Positions 9,255-17,202 of a stretch of 64,000 nucleotides of DNA are shown here, piece after piece. The position numbers and the translations under genes were made by a program. The notes under the pieces are model-generated. The model made no database searches and was not told the origin of the DNA. It was given only the letters and a program-made list of their open reading frames with translations. Position 1 is the stretch's first letter, and each line of letters starts with the position of its first letter. The DNA is taken from NCBI GenBank assembly GCA_002839155.1, contig PGXM01000006.1, forward strand, positions 1 through 64,000, given 5' to 3'. The DNA is from Tenericutes bacterium HGW-Tenericutes-1 (GTDB lineage: Bacteria; Bacillota_I; Bacilli_A; Izemoplasmatales; Hujiaoplasmataceae).

Positions 9255-9287
9255 AAACTAGCACACTGTGGCCTCAAGTGCTAGTTT
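9255..9287 (-). terminator. intrinsic terminator behind the recombinase genes
   Basis: A perfect 10-bp stem (AAACTAGCAC / GTGCTAGTTT) with a 13-base loop. On the minus strand it is followed by a run of T. It lies between the recombinase stop at 9416 and the polysaccharide promoter, so it separates the two transcripts. Confidence 0.72.
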
Positions 9288-9415
9288 GAAATATATTTGT
9301 ATGATGCATTCTTTTAATTTCACATTATCATTTTTGTCAATTTTAGTTTTTATTTTTTGTCATTTCAAATTGAAGATTTTTGTTATTTAGAAAGAATTAA
9401 TTTCGTTTTTTACTC

Positions 9416-10390
9416 CTATTCAAAAATAAGAAATTCATTGTCATCATGGTAATGATAAGGTTCTTCCTTTAAAATAAAGGCATCGATTTGACGTTCTGAA
9501 TCATCTTTCATGCGTTCAATATGGTGGACGTAGACTAAAGTTGATTCAATACAAGTATGTCTTAAAAATTGTTTTGTAGATTCTACCGTCCCTCCTCTGA
9601 GTAAATTCACAGTGGCGGCAGTATGTCTTAAACAGTGGGGTGTGATTCCAAGATTATCTAATCCGCATTCTTTTAGAACACTTCTAAACATATGCATGAA
9701 AAACATTCTTGATAATGCCTTCTTTGTTATTCCTTTTTGATGCGTGATAAACAAATAAGGGTTATCATCATGACGTAGATTTAAATAGTCATTCATGGCC
9801 AGAGCTGCCCCCTTTGATAATTTAACATACGATTCGGTTGAGTTACTCTTGTTTGACGGAAAGTAAAGTAGCCATCCACCATCAACAAGCTTATAGTCTT
9901 CCCTTTTAGCACGTAAAATTTCATAACTTCTTAATCCCGATGTCAGCATCAAGTATACAATAGCGTGATTCCGGTAATGCCAAAATGACTTTCTGATTTC
10001 TTTGGTGTGAAGAATCATATATTTTGCCTGTTCGAGGGTCAAAATTGGTTTTTTTATGACTGGATTGATTTTTTCGTTTTTAATAGGAATCATGATATCG
10101 TAAGCGTATTCTAAAGGTAACACAAAGTTTTTTTGATTGATTCTTAAATAACGGTACAAGCCTTTTAATGCACTGATCTGAATGTAAATCCAAGTTGTGG
10201 AATACCCTAAATTTCTTTTAATTTCACGGAATTTGATGACATCACTGGTCTTTGCGAATTCAATATCGTGTTCTTTCAGATACTTGATATAATGCATAAA
10301 AGCAAATCCGTAAGACTTGACTGTCGAGTTTGAAAAGTTATTTTCACTAAGATATCTTTTTGATAAATCTTCTAATGGATGATTATTCAC
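9416..10390 (-). CDS. tyrosine recombinase (integrase) 1
   Basis: A complete tyrosine recombinase of 324 residues. The N-terminal SAM-like core-binding domain spans roughly residues 5-90 and the catalytic domain 115-300. The catalytic set is visible: Arg154 in GLRSYEIL, His252-x2-Arg255-His256 in HCLRHTAA, His278 in FLRHT and Tyr287 in TLVYVHH. The usual beta-hairpin Lys is probably in SNKSNS (~180). It lacks the C-terminal features needed to call it XerC or XerD. The near-identical layout with the next gene shows tandem duplication. Its substrate is unknown; proximity to the polysaccharide promoter suggests DNA inversion or element integration. Confidence 0.88.
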   Translation of the reverse strand: MNNHPLEDLSKRYLSENNFSNSTVKSYGFAFMHYIKYLKEHDIEFAKTSDVIKFREIKRNLGYSTTWIYIQISALKGLYRYLRINQKNFVLPLEYAYDIMIPIKNEKINPVIKKPILTLEQAKYMILHTKEIRKSFWHYRNHAIVYLMLTSGLRSYEILRAKREDYKLVDGGWLLYFPSNKSNSTESYVKLSKGAALAMNDYLNLRHDDNPYLFITHQKGITKKALSRMFFMHMFRSVLKECGLDNLGITPHCLRHTAATVNLLRGGTVESTKQFLRHTCIESTLVYVHHIERMKDDSERQIDAFILKEEPYHYHDDNEFLIFE

Positions 10391-10424
10391 ATTGGTTTCC
10401 TCGATTCTATGACGTTTTGCCTTA

Positions 10425-11369
10425 TTAATCCGAAATTTTATCTTCTCCTAAAATATAGTCTTCAATCAGATTTTCTGAGTCATTTTTCATACGTTCAACA
10501 AGATGAGCATAGATGAGGGTCGTTGACATATTTGTATGACGCATGAATTGTCTTGTTGATTCGAGTGTTCCGCCCCTTAATAAATTTAAAGTCGCCGCTG
10601 TATGTCTTAAGGAGTGCGCAGTAATGCCCGTATCCTCAAGCCCTGATTCTTTAAATATCCGCTGAATCATTTTATTAAAGAAAGACCTTGAAATCATCGG
10701 ATTAGTTGTCCTGTGTCGATACACGATAAACAAATACGGATTTTTATCTTTTCGCTTTTTAAAATAGTCATTAAGCGCCTCTTCAACTCCTTTCGATATT
10801 TTTACAAAATCATCGGTTGATCTTCTTCCTTTCCCTTGGATATATAAAATTAACTGATTATCAACGATTCTTAAATCCTTTCTTTTTGCCCTGCGAATCT
10901 CAACACTTCTAAGTCCGGTCGTAATCATCAAATAAAATATCGCGTAATCACGGTAATGCCAGATATATTTACGGTTGTTTTTGGTAAATAATAACAACTT
11001 TTTTGCTTGTTCAATCGTTAAAATGGGCTTGGAAACTTTATGGTTTATCCGCTCGTTTTTGATGGATTCAGTGATATTTTGAGCGTACTCTTCTGGCAAT
11101 TTTAATCTTTTTTGATTTGAACTTAGATACCGATACAATCCTTTGATGGCGGTCGTTTGGTGATAAAGCCAGTGGGTTGTATATCCTTGACCTCGTTTCC
11201 ATTCTAAATAATTGATTATATCTCTTGTTTTAGCGAATACGATTTGATTGTCTATTAAATACTTTGTATATTGTTTAAGAATCCTAATATATAAGTCATA
11301 CGTTCCTGAAGTAATATCTTTTTCAGCTAGATAATTCAAAATCAATGATTCTATAGAATGTTTATTCAT
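10425..11369 (-). CDS. tyrosine recombinase (integrase) 2, paralogue of its neighbour
   Basis: A second complete tyrosine recombinase (314 residues from the chosen start), clearly paralogous to the downstream one across its whole length. Catalytic residues: Arg in TGLRSVEIRRA, HSLRHTAATLNLLRGGT, His in FMRHT and Tyr in TLIYAHL. The ATG at 11369 is preferred because TTGGAG lies eight bases before it. An ATG further upstream falls inside the terminator at 11386-11427. The 34-base gap to the second recombinase suggests co-transcription. Paired recombinases of this kind are known from mobile elements and from inversion switches; no excisionase or phage gene is present here. Confidence 0.88.
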   Translation of the reverse strand: MNKHSIESLILNYLAEKDITSGTYDLYIRILKQYTKYLIDNQIVFAKTRDIINYLEWKRGQGYTTHWLYHQTTAIKGLYRYLSSNQKRLKLPEEYAQNITESIKNERINHKVSKPILTIEQAKKLLLFTKNNRKYIWHYRDYAIFYLMITTGLRSVEIRRAKRKDLRIVDNQLILYIQGKGRRSTDDFVKISKGVEEALNDYFKKRKDKNPYLFIVYRHRTTNPMISRSFFNKMIQRIFKESGLEDTGITAHSLRHTAATLNLLRGGTLESTRQFMRHTNMSTTLIYAHLVERMKNDSENLIEDYILGEDKISD

Positions 11370-11385
11370 CACATAAGCTCCAATC

Positions 11386-11427
11386 AAAAAAGTACCTATC
11401 AAATATTACATTGATAAGGTACTTTTT
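11386..11427 (-). terminator. intrinsic terminator after the toxin-antitoxin-chaperone operon
   Basis: An inverted repeat, AAAAAAGTACCTATCA and TGATAAGGTACTTTTT, with one bulged base and a 10-base loop, followed on the minus strand by T6. It lies after the SecB-like gene. It ends only a few bases before the Shine-Dalgarno site of recombinase 2, so it could also act as an attenuator for the recombinases. Confidence 0.72.
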
Positions 11428-11479
11428 ACTTGAAATATCTCATTTTTTAGTGAGTCATGAATGTTAAATCATTCGATTT

Positions 11480-11899
11480 TTATTGAACACTTTTACTAAT
11501 CTCAAATAGACTAGATATATTCATAACGGGTAACATATAAGGTGGTATATTGCCATTCATCGTAATAGTAGCAAGCAATGTTCTTAAGTAAGGGAACATG
11601 ATTGCTGTTGCATTGTTTATCGCAATACTATTAGCTGCTTCACTTTCCCAATTGCGTAACTCAAAAACAGATGAAATAATTACTTCTGCATCAAATGGAA
11701 TCGGTGCTTTATTAACGTCATTTGAGATTTTGATTGAGAGTGTAATTTTATAATGATTATCATCAATATTCACGATATCTCTATTGAATGATGGCTGGAT
11801 ATCAATCTTCTTTGATTTAAATTCAAAATCTTCGTTCAATTCGAACATTGTCTTCAAAACCTTGTAATTGAGTAGTTTCATTTCACTAGCACCCGTCAT
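11480..11899 (-). CDS. SecB-like chaperone of a toxin-antitoxin-chaperone (TAC) module
   Basis: A 139-residue SecB-family protein. The family signature near the C-terminus is NNATAIMFPYLRTLLATITMNGNIPPYMLPVMNI, which aligns with the SecB FPYLR/I and LPP-type segment. In TAC modules such a chaperone binds the C-terminal tail of the antitoxin and keeps it from aggregating or being degraded. Here it follows an MqsA-like antitoxin whose gene it overlaps by 14 bases. The ATG at 11899 has GGGGGA seven bases upstream; the ATG at 11881 is a weaker alternative. A housekeeping SecB role is less likely given the context. Confidence 0.82.
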   Translation of the reverse strand: MTGASEMKLLNYKVLKTMFELNEDFEFKSKKIDIQPSFNRDIVNIDDNHYKITLSIKISNDVNKAPIPFDAEVIISSVFELRNWESEAANSIAINNATAIMFPYLRTLLATITMNGNIPPYMLPVMNISSLFEISKSVQ

Positions 11900-12440
11900 A
11901 AGTTAATCCCCCATTAATAGGAAGCGTTGTAGTATATTTATAACTACAGGGTTCCCTATATTCATAATTAGTTACAGGTAATTTATTGATTAAAAATCTT
12001 GATGAAATTTTAAAGTTTTCAGTTTCAGTAAGATTCTCTTTATTCATAATCCATAAAGCAAAAAAATTATCTTCAATATTAGCAAGCCTTAACAAGTTAT
12101 CATGAGTATTATCTTGAATAGCCCCATTTTCGTAACGGGTAATGGTTTTTAGTCCGAATCCCATAATTTTTGAAAAAGTAGCTTGAGATAAATTATATTT
12201 TTCTCTAATACTAATAATCTCTTTAGATGTTAATAAATTTTGCTTTTTCTTATACGAATCAAATAAAAGTATGTCGTTGCGTATTTCAGTATCTTTGTCA
12301 AATACTTCTTCATTGCAATGTGAACAATACAAAATAGTGATTTCAGCAGAAACCTTGGTTTTATTGATTTCGTATTCTCTCAGTTCTTTTCTTTCAGTGA
12401 CCTCGTGCATTGTTTCACAATTACCACAAAATTTTCTCAT
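11886..12440 (-). CDS. MqsA-like antitoxin with chaperone-addiction tail
   Basis: A 184-residue antitoxin. The N-terminal zinc domain has two CxxC pairs (Cys5/Cys8 and Cys39/Cys42). Residues ~68-125 form an Xre-type helix-turn-helix (EIISIREKYNLSQATFSKIMGFGLKTITRYENG), the MqsA layout. The last ~55 residues extend beyond a normal MqsA and end TLPINGGLTYDGC. In TAC systems such a tail is the chaperone-addiction segment recognised by the SecB-like protein, which is encoded next. It probably binds the palindrome at 12808-12823 and represses the operon. GGAGG precedes the ATG. Confidence 0.83.
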   Translation of the reverse strand: MRKFCGNCETMHEVTERKELREYEINKTKVSAEITILYCSHCNEEVFDKDTEIRNDILLFDSYKKKQNLLTSKEIISIREKYNLSQATFSKIMGFGLKTITRYENGAIQDNTHDNLLRLANIEDNFFALWIMNKENLTETENFKISSRFLINKLPVTNYEYREPCSYKYTTTLPINGGLTYDGC

Positions 12441-12465
12441 TTCTACAAATCCTCCTATGGTCTAG

Positions 12466-12792
12466 TTACATATAATCGATATGACAACTTAGACACCTAA
12501 TTACAGTGGTTCCTTCTACAAAAATTTTTTCTTTAAGTTTTATATAAAGCATGTGTCCTTGATAATTATGCTTGAAAACCCATATCATACCAGTTCTCGA
12601 GGTATCTTTATCATTTGATGGACCGCTATAATATTCCTCTACTTTTAAGCTTCTTACTAGTTCTTCTTGATCATAAGTTGATAAACCAATTGAGAGTCTA
12701 GTACGGCGATTTTTGTCTGTTGGGACAAAATCAATAATATCTGCATTTTTTACATCTTGCAGAAATTGCTTGATTTGTGTTTCATCAGCCAT
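12466..12792 (-). CDS. MqsR/RelE-superfamily toxin of the TAC module
   Basis: A 108-residue protein at the toxin position, directly before the MqsA-like antitoxin. The IGLSTYDQEELVRSLKVEEYY segment resembles the GLSxxDFxKSM stretch of MqsR. The C-terminal YIKLKEKI...VIRCLSCHI corresponds to the MqsR/RelE beta-sheet ending in YLKI...ISF. By family it would be an mRNA interferase; I infer this and cannot confirm catalytic residues by eye. The ATG at 12792 is chosen because AGGGGG lies six bases upstream, and an in-frame start at 12825 would place the operator palindrome inside the coding region. Confidence 0.75.
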   Translation of the reverse strand: MADETQIKQFLQDVKNADIIDFVPTDKNRRTRLSIGLSTYDQEELVRSLKVEEYYSGPSNDKDTSRTGMIWVFKHNYQGHMLYIKLKEKIFVEGTTVIRCLSCHIDYM

Positions 12793-12807
12793 ATTATACC
12801 CCCTTTC

Positions 12808-12823
12808 GGTATCACGTGATACC
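12808..12823. promoter_or_regulatory. 16-bp palindromic operator of the TAC operon
   Basis: GGTATCACGTGATACC is a perfect palindrome. It lies between the -10 box (12829-12824) and the toxin Shine-Dalgarno site, over the expected transcription start. This is the usual place for antitoxin binding and autoregulation. Confidence 0.75.
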
Positions 12824-12852
12824 ATTATACATCAATTTTTGTTTTTCAACAA
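12824..12852 (-). promoter_or_regulatory. promoter of the TAC operon
   Basis: The minus strand reads TTGTTG (12852-12847), 17 bases, TATAAT (12829-12824). The perfect -10 abuts the palindromic operator. Confidence 0.65.
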
Positions 12853-13007
12853 CATAATTATTGTATATTTATTTATTTATTTTTTATATATTTAAATTTG
12901 ACCAATCAGTATTCGATAGTGTTAAGGATGTAATGCACTTTCTTAAAGTTAAAGTATTAAGAGTCCTTTGTACTAAAGTTTTTGTTTTAATATTATTGTT
13001 TTTGATT

Positions 13008-14240
13008 TTATTCATTAACTTTAGGTAATTTCCCTTCTTCATAGATGAACTTATTACCAATATATTCTAATTCGATACCACTCAAGTAATAATTTTGTGT
13101 ATGACTTTCTATCTTATATAATTCTATATTCTCATAATTGCCAACTATTTTAATAAATCCTACTTCTTCACAATAATAGAGTTCAGTGATGTTATTTCCA
13201 TTGAATGCATACCCTACAACACCGCCGATTATGAGATTATTTTCCTCAGTTATCATATGACCAATAGGGGTAATTGCAAGTGATCTCATAATACTACCCT
13301 CATACATCACATAACCCGCTAATCCCCCTGCATTAACATAATCAGTCGTATTCATATCAATTGCTCCTAAAGAGATGGAGTACTCAATTAATCCAAAAAC
13401 GATCCCAGCAATCCCTCCAACTCTTACTTGTAAAACTGAGTCATCACTAGTTCTATTCGCAATCATATTGGTTTCATTTGTTGAATAAAGGATATCGCCA
13501 AGAGAAAAACCAGCGATGCCACCCATATATAAGAATTGGTTGCTTGATGCTTCATCGATTGAACCATTAAAAGTCATATCTCCAACTGCTTCAGACTTCA
13601 ATACCTTCAAATCATTATTTCCCACAATCCCACCAATCGTTAATCCTTCATCATCGCCATAAGCAGTAATATCGATATCTGAATAACAATTAGTGATTTC
13701 TTTACCCTTTCCCACAATCCCACCAATGGTACCATTGTTGAGATGAATCGACATCGACCCATTAACACTTACTTCTTCTATACTTGAGTCTTTTTCCATA
13801 TACCCTACTATCGAACCAACAAAACTTAAATAATTATAATCAATGTCAATCTCAATGTTATCAAAATTGATATTCTTAATACTTGCTTCGCTTCTTAAGA
13901 TATCAAACAATCCCACATACATCCGTTGATATTCACTCGCATGACCATCAGGGTTTTGAATAACAATATCATGAATTGTATAACCTTTTCCGTCTAAATG
14001 GCCAAAAAAAGAACCTAGAGTGATATTAATAACAACTTGATCAGTATTATAGATATCATTTCCTAGTTCGTAATAATACATGGTTGAATTGTTAAGATGA
14101 TATAAATCATCATAGGTTCGAATAATAAAAGGATTGTTTTCAGTCCCATTTCCTTCTTTAATTCCTACTGAGTATCGATTACATGATGATAACAATCCAA
14201 TCAATAAAAAGATAAGTCCAATTCCAAGTTTTTTCGTCAC
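13008..14240 (-). CDS. GLUG-like repeat lipoprotein, dispersed member of a four-protein family
   Basis: A secreted lipoprotein of 410 residues with lipobox LLSSC (Cys20). The body carries repeated beta-solenoid-type units with GGIVG/GGIAG cores (about six), as in GLUG-motif surface proteins. The NPFIIRTYDDLYHLN motif follows the signal. It is a paralogue of the three tandem proteins encoded at 57014-60907 and is most like the one at 59651: both end with an SHTQNYYLSGIxLxY...FIYEEGKLP segment. The start codon is GTG, with AGGAGG seven bases upstream. Function is unknown; a binding or adhesion role at the cell surface is a guess. Confidence 0.78.
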   Translation of the reverse strand: MTKKLGIGLIFLLIGLLSSCNRYSVGIKEGNGTENNPFIIRTYDDLYHLNNSTMYYYELGNDIYNTDQVVINITLGSFFGHLDGKGYTIHDIVIQNPDGHASEYQRMYVGLFDILRSEASIKNINFDNIEIDIDYNYLSFVGSIVGYMEKDSSIEEVSVNGSMSIHLNNGTIGGIVGKGKEITNCYSDIDITAYGDDEGLTIGGIVGNNDLKVLKSEAVGDMTFNGSIDEASSNQFLYMGGIAGFSLGDILYSTNETNMIANRTSDDSVLQVRVGGIAGIVFGLIEYSISLGAIDMNTTDYVNAGGLAGYVMYEGSIMRSLAITPIGHMITEENNLIIGGVVGYAFNGNNITELYYCEEVGFIKIVGNYENIELYKIESHTQNYYLSGIELEYIGNKFIYEEGKLPKVNE

Positions 14241-14429
14241 TATGAACCCTCCTAATCAAAATGAAAAAAACATCCTCATCCATGCCCTTGTTAGTATTTT
14301 ATAGACCGCGTATAAAAAATAGTGATAATTTAAATACAATATTGAGTTATGTTTATTTTATCACTCAATAAAATACTTACAAGTAACTTTTGATATTTAT
14401 TTATCAGATTGATTATAATAAATAAAAAA

Positions 14430-14474
14430 ACTTCCTGGTATTTCTATCCAAAAGGTAGAATTAATCCAGGAAGT
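14430..14474 (-). terminator. terminator of the xylose operon
   Basis: A 9-bp outer stem (ACTTCCTGG / CCAGGAAGT) with further inner pairing (TTCTA / TAGAA), followed on the minus strand by T7. It lies 45 bases after the binding-protein stop. A T-rich tail also follows on the plus strand. Confidence 0.82.
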
Positions 14475-14518
14475 ATTTTTATTAATCTTGTTTATGTTTC
14501 AGTTACTTATAACGTCAA

Positions 14519-15709
14519 TTATTTATAAGGAGCGAAATCGATGTTACTGAAAGCAGCTGAATCTTCTTTTTTGTATCCTGTTGCGAATATTAAATCATAA
14601 GTTTTTTGTTTGTCATCGATGGTTAATACGTCGATTGCTGTGTAAGCTGTGTCAACGCCATCAATCTTAGGACCAGCTGTTAATCCAGTTAAACCATCAA
14701 CACCGTCAACGACGTTTTTAGCGATTTTAACTGAGTTAGCAACGAGTTTAGAAGTATCTTTAAATACTGTCATAGTTTGTGTGCCTTTACCTTTAACAGT
14801 GTCGCCCATTAAGCTAGCTAATGTAACGTCTGAAGCATCTTGTCCTGTTGTATAGTAATTAGCATAAGGGTTAGCCATTTTAGCAAATTCTTGACGGATA
14901 CCAGCTGAAGTATCATCGTTTGGAGCTAATACATAAACATCTTCTGCAGATTTGTCAACATTACCTAATTGAGCAACTAAAGCAGCCGCTTTTGTTGCAG
15001 CTGTTTCAGCATTCCAGTCGGTATCAACTGGTTGCATAGCAGCTTGTAAAGCCGTTTTAGCAGCGTCTGTGAAAGTCGCTTCTGTGTAAAGTGATAATCC
15101 ACTGAACGTGTCGTTAATGTTGATGATATTGAAGATTGCCAATTGTGGTTGGATTTCTTCAAATGCGCCACCGAAGAAATAAGTTGCATTTGGCCAGTCA
15201 GCAACACGACCAGCGAAGATTGCTAGATCGCATTTGTTTGCAGTTGTACAACCGTTAGCGACAGCTTCGTCAACGAGATGTTCGCCCATTGCTTTACCAA
15301 CATTCCAGCTATTGAAAGTGGTATAGTAGTCAGCGATTGTCGTTAAGTCTTTTTTAGCCATACGGTCATGAGCGATTAAAGTGACACCAGCGTCTTTCGC
15401 TGCTTGAACAGCGCCAGCGCCAGAACCTTCAACGGTGATAATGATGACTTCTGCGCCTTTAGCGATTAAAGCCTCAACGTTTTGAACTTCTTTGGATTCG
15501 TCACCTTCACTAAAAAGGATTTCGTATTCATAACCAGCACCAAGAGCGTCTAATTCTTTAATAAAGAATGCGCCGTCTTGATTGGCCCATCTTTCCTCTG
15601 AAGCATCAGGAAGGACGACACCGATTTTGATTTTTTGGCTCTTACAGCCAACCAAGGTGAAACTTAACATGAAAATTAATGCCATTACTAATACTGTGAA
15701 TTTTTTCAT
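14519..15709 (-). CDS. xylF: sugar ABC transporter substrate-binding lipoprotein (ChvE/XylF type), probably xylose
   Basis: A periplasmic-binding-protein-like lipoprotein anchored outside the membrane. It has a signal peptide with lipobox LVGC (Cys22), then KIGVVLPDASEERWANQDGAFF, the opening of ChvE/XylF proteins. IAHDRMA and the D-x-DDTSAGI stretch (VLAPNDDTSAGI) contribute ligand contacts in the family. Length is 396 residues. It is the last gene after xylA, xylB, the ATPase and the permease, which points to xylose. A multiple-monosaccharide specificity, as in ChvE, cannot be excluded. Confidence 0.88.
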   Translation of the reverse strand: MKKFTVLVMALIFMLSFTLVGCKSQKIKIGVVLPDASEERWANQDGAFFIKELDALGAGYEYEILFSEGDESKEVQNVEALIAKGAEVIIITVEGSGAGAVQAAKDAGVTLIAHDRMAKKDLTTIADYYTTFNSWNVGKAMGEHLVDEAVANGCTTANKCDLAIFAGRVADWPNATYFFGGAFEEIQPQLAIFNIININDTFSGLSLYTEATFTDAAKTALQAAMQPVDTDWNAETAATKAAALVAQLGNVDKSAEDVYVLAPNDDTSAGIRQEFAKMANPYANYYTTGQDASDVTLASLMGDTVKGKGTQTMTVFKDTSKLVANSVKIAKNVVDGVDGLTGLTAGPKIDGVDTAYTAIDVLTIDDKQKTYDLIFATGYKKEDSAAFSNIDFAPYK

Positions 15710-15771
15710 TTTTTTTCTCCTTTTTTATTTAATTAAAGCACAATATTTATCGTACTATAATTTTTGTTAGT

Positions 15772-17193
15772 TTAAGCTCTAATGTAATCTTCTTCTTTTG
15801 CGGAACGGATTAATTCTCTAATCTTCGCTAGTTCTGCGGTAGCGTTGGTATATTTATACTCATAGTCAAGTAGATTTGGTTTATTATCTTTTTTCGCTCT
15901 TTCAAGTTCCAATTTAACCTTCGCTTGTTCTTGTTTTGCACGAATTAAATCATTTTTGAATTTCATCTTTGCATAATGCATGCCCACTAAATCAGCGCCA
16001 CGAACGTTTCTCGTATAGATATCAAAGACTACTGCGAGGAGTAATACGGACCCTAAAACGATAGGTTCAATGTTCGCATCGACACCGGCTAACGCCATGC
16101 CGTTTTTTAATGACATGATAACAATCGATCCAATAACGGCATTGACAATCTTACCAAATCCACCATTGGCCGATGTTCCGCCAATGTATGCAGCTGCGAT
16201 GGCATATAATTCCCAGAACGGTCCATGATTAGGGGAAGTATTCTGCGTTCTTGAAACGTACATAATACCAGAGACTAATGATAAGATACCCATTGAGATA
16301 AAGACGAATACAATAATCTTCTCAACACTGATACCCGATAGTTCTGCGGCTTCAGGGTTACCACCCACCGCATAAATTCGGCGTCCTAAGACGGTTTGAG
16401 TGGTGATGAAGAAATAGATAACGACCACAATAATGGTAATTAGAAGTAAATACGATAAGCCTTTATAAATTGCTAAGTTATAGGTCAAGAAAAAGATAAT
16501 TCCTGACATAAACACCATTTTAGTTAAGAAGATTTCTAAACGTTCATTGGGAATACCTAATGCTTTTTTCTTTCTTCTAGATAAAGATGATCCAATGATG
16601 AGTGAAGCAATTAACGATAATCCAAATATCAATGAAATTAAATCAAAACCACCGATTTTGATGCTGGTGAGATAACCAATACCAATTTTGTTAAAGAATT
16701 CATTGGAGGTTGAAATCGTTCGGTTATTGGTCTTTAACATTAACAACCCTTTAAAGATGAACATCCCCGCGAGCGTTACTACGAACGATGGTACTTTAAT
16801 CTTCGCAATCGCAAATCCTTTGATGAAACCGACCGCAATAGTAATAATTAAGGCAGATACTAATGCCCACCATACTTTTTCATCATTGTTTTCAACAGCG
16901 ACGACGACATAAGCCCCAAGGTAAGCCCCTAAGAATCCCACTGATAAGTCAATTTGTCTCGTAACGATGACGAGAGTCATCGCAACCGCTAAGACAGCGA
17001 CATAAGCCGTTTGATTGAGCAGGTTCGTAAAGTTAATCGGACTTAAGAAGATACCGCCCGTCATGATCGTAAAGATGATAAATATCACAAATAAAGCAAT
17101 ATACATTCCATAATCACGGATGTTGGTTCTAAACATCGAGATTAAGGTGTAAAAATAGCGTAAAATCGGATTTATTTTTTTTGTATTTTTCAT
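15772..17193 (-). CDS. xylH: sugar ABC transporter permease (XylH/GguB type)
   Basis: A polytopic inner-membrane permease of the BPD_transp_2 family with about ten to twelve hydrophobic segments. The family motifs GRRIYAVGGNPEAAELSGISV and AIAAAYIGGTSANGGFG are plain. A charged 60-residue C-terminal tail (residues ~410-473, rich in K and E, probably coiled coil) is longer than usual. The ATG at 17193 is chosen because AGGTG lies seven bases before it; the GTG three codons upstream abuts the ATPase stop. It works with the adjacent XylG-like ATPase and XylF-like binding protein. Confidence 0.88.
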   Translation of the reverse strand: MKNTKKINPILRYFYTLISMFRTNIRDYGMYIALFVIFIIFTIMTGGIFLSPINFTNLLNQTAYVAVLAVAMTLVIVTRQIDLSVGFLGAYLGAYVVVAVENNDEKVWWALVSALIITIAVGFIKGFAIAKIKVPSFVVTLAGMFIFKGLLMLKTNNRTISTSNEFFNKIGIGYLTSIKIGGFDLISLIFGLSLIASLIIGSSLSRRKKKALGIPNERLEIFLTKMVFMSGIIFFLTYNLAIYKGLSYLLLITIIVVVIYFFITTQTVLGRRIYAVGGNPEAAELSGISVEKIIVFVFISMGILSLVSGIMYVSRTQNTSPNHGPFWELYAIAAAYIGGTSANGGFGKIVNAVIGSIVIMSLKNGMALAGVDANIEPIVLGSVLLLAVVFDIYTRNVRGADLVGMHYAKMKFKNDLIRAKQEQAKVKLELERAKKDNKPNLLDYEYKYTNATAELAKIRELIRSAKEEDYIRA

Positions 17194-17202
17194 TTTATTC
17201 AC

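Noticed and set aside
9255-9287. Hairpin beside the recombinases as an attachment or inversion site
   Set aside because: The T-run on the minus strand and its place right after the recombinase stop make a terminator the simpler reading; no second copy was found nearby.
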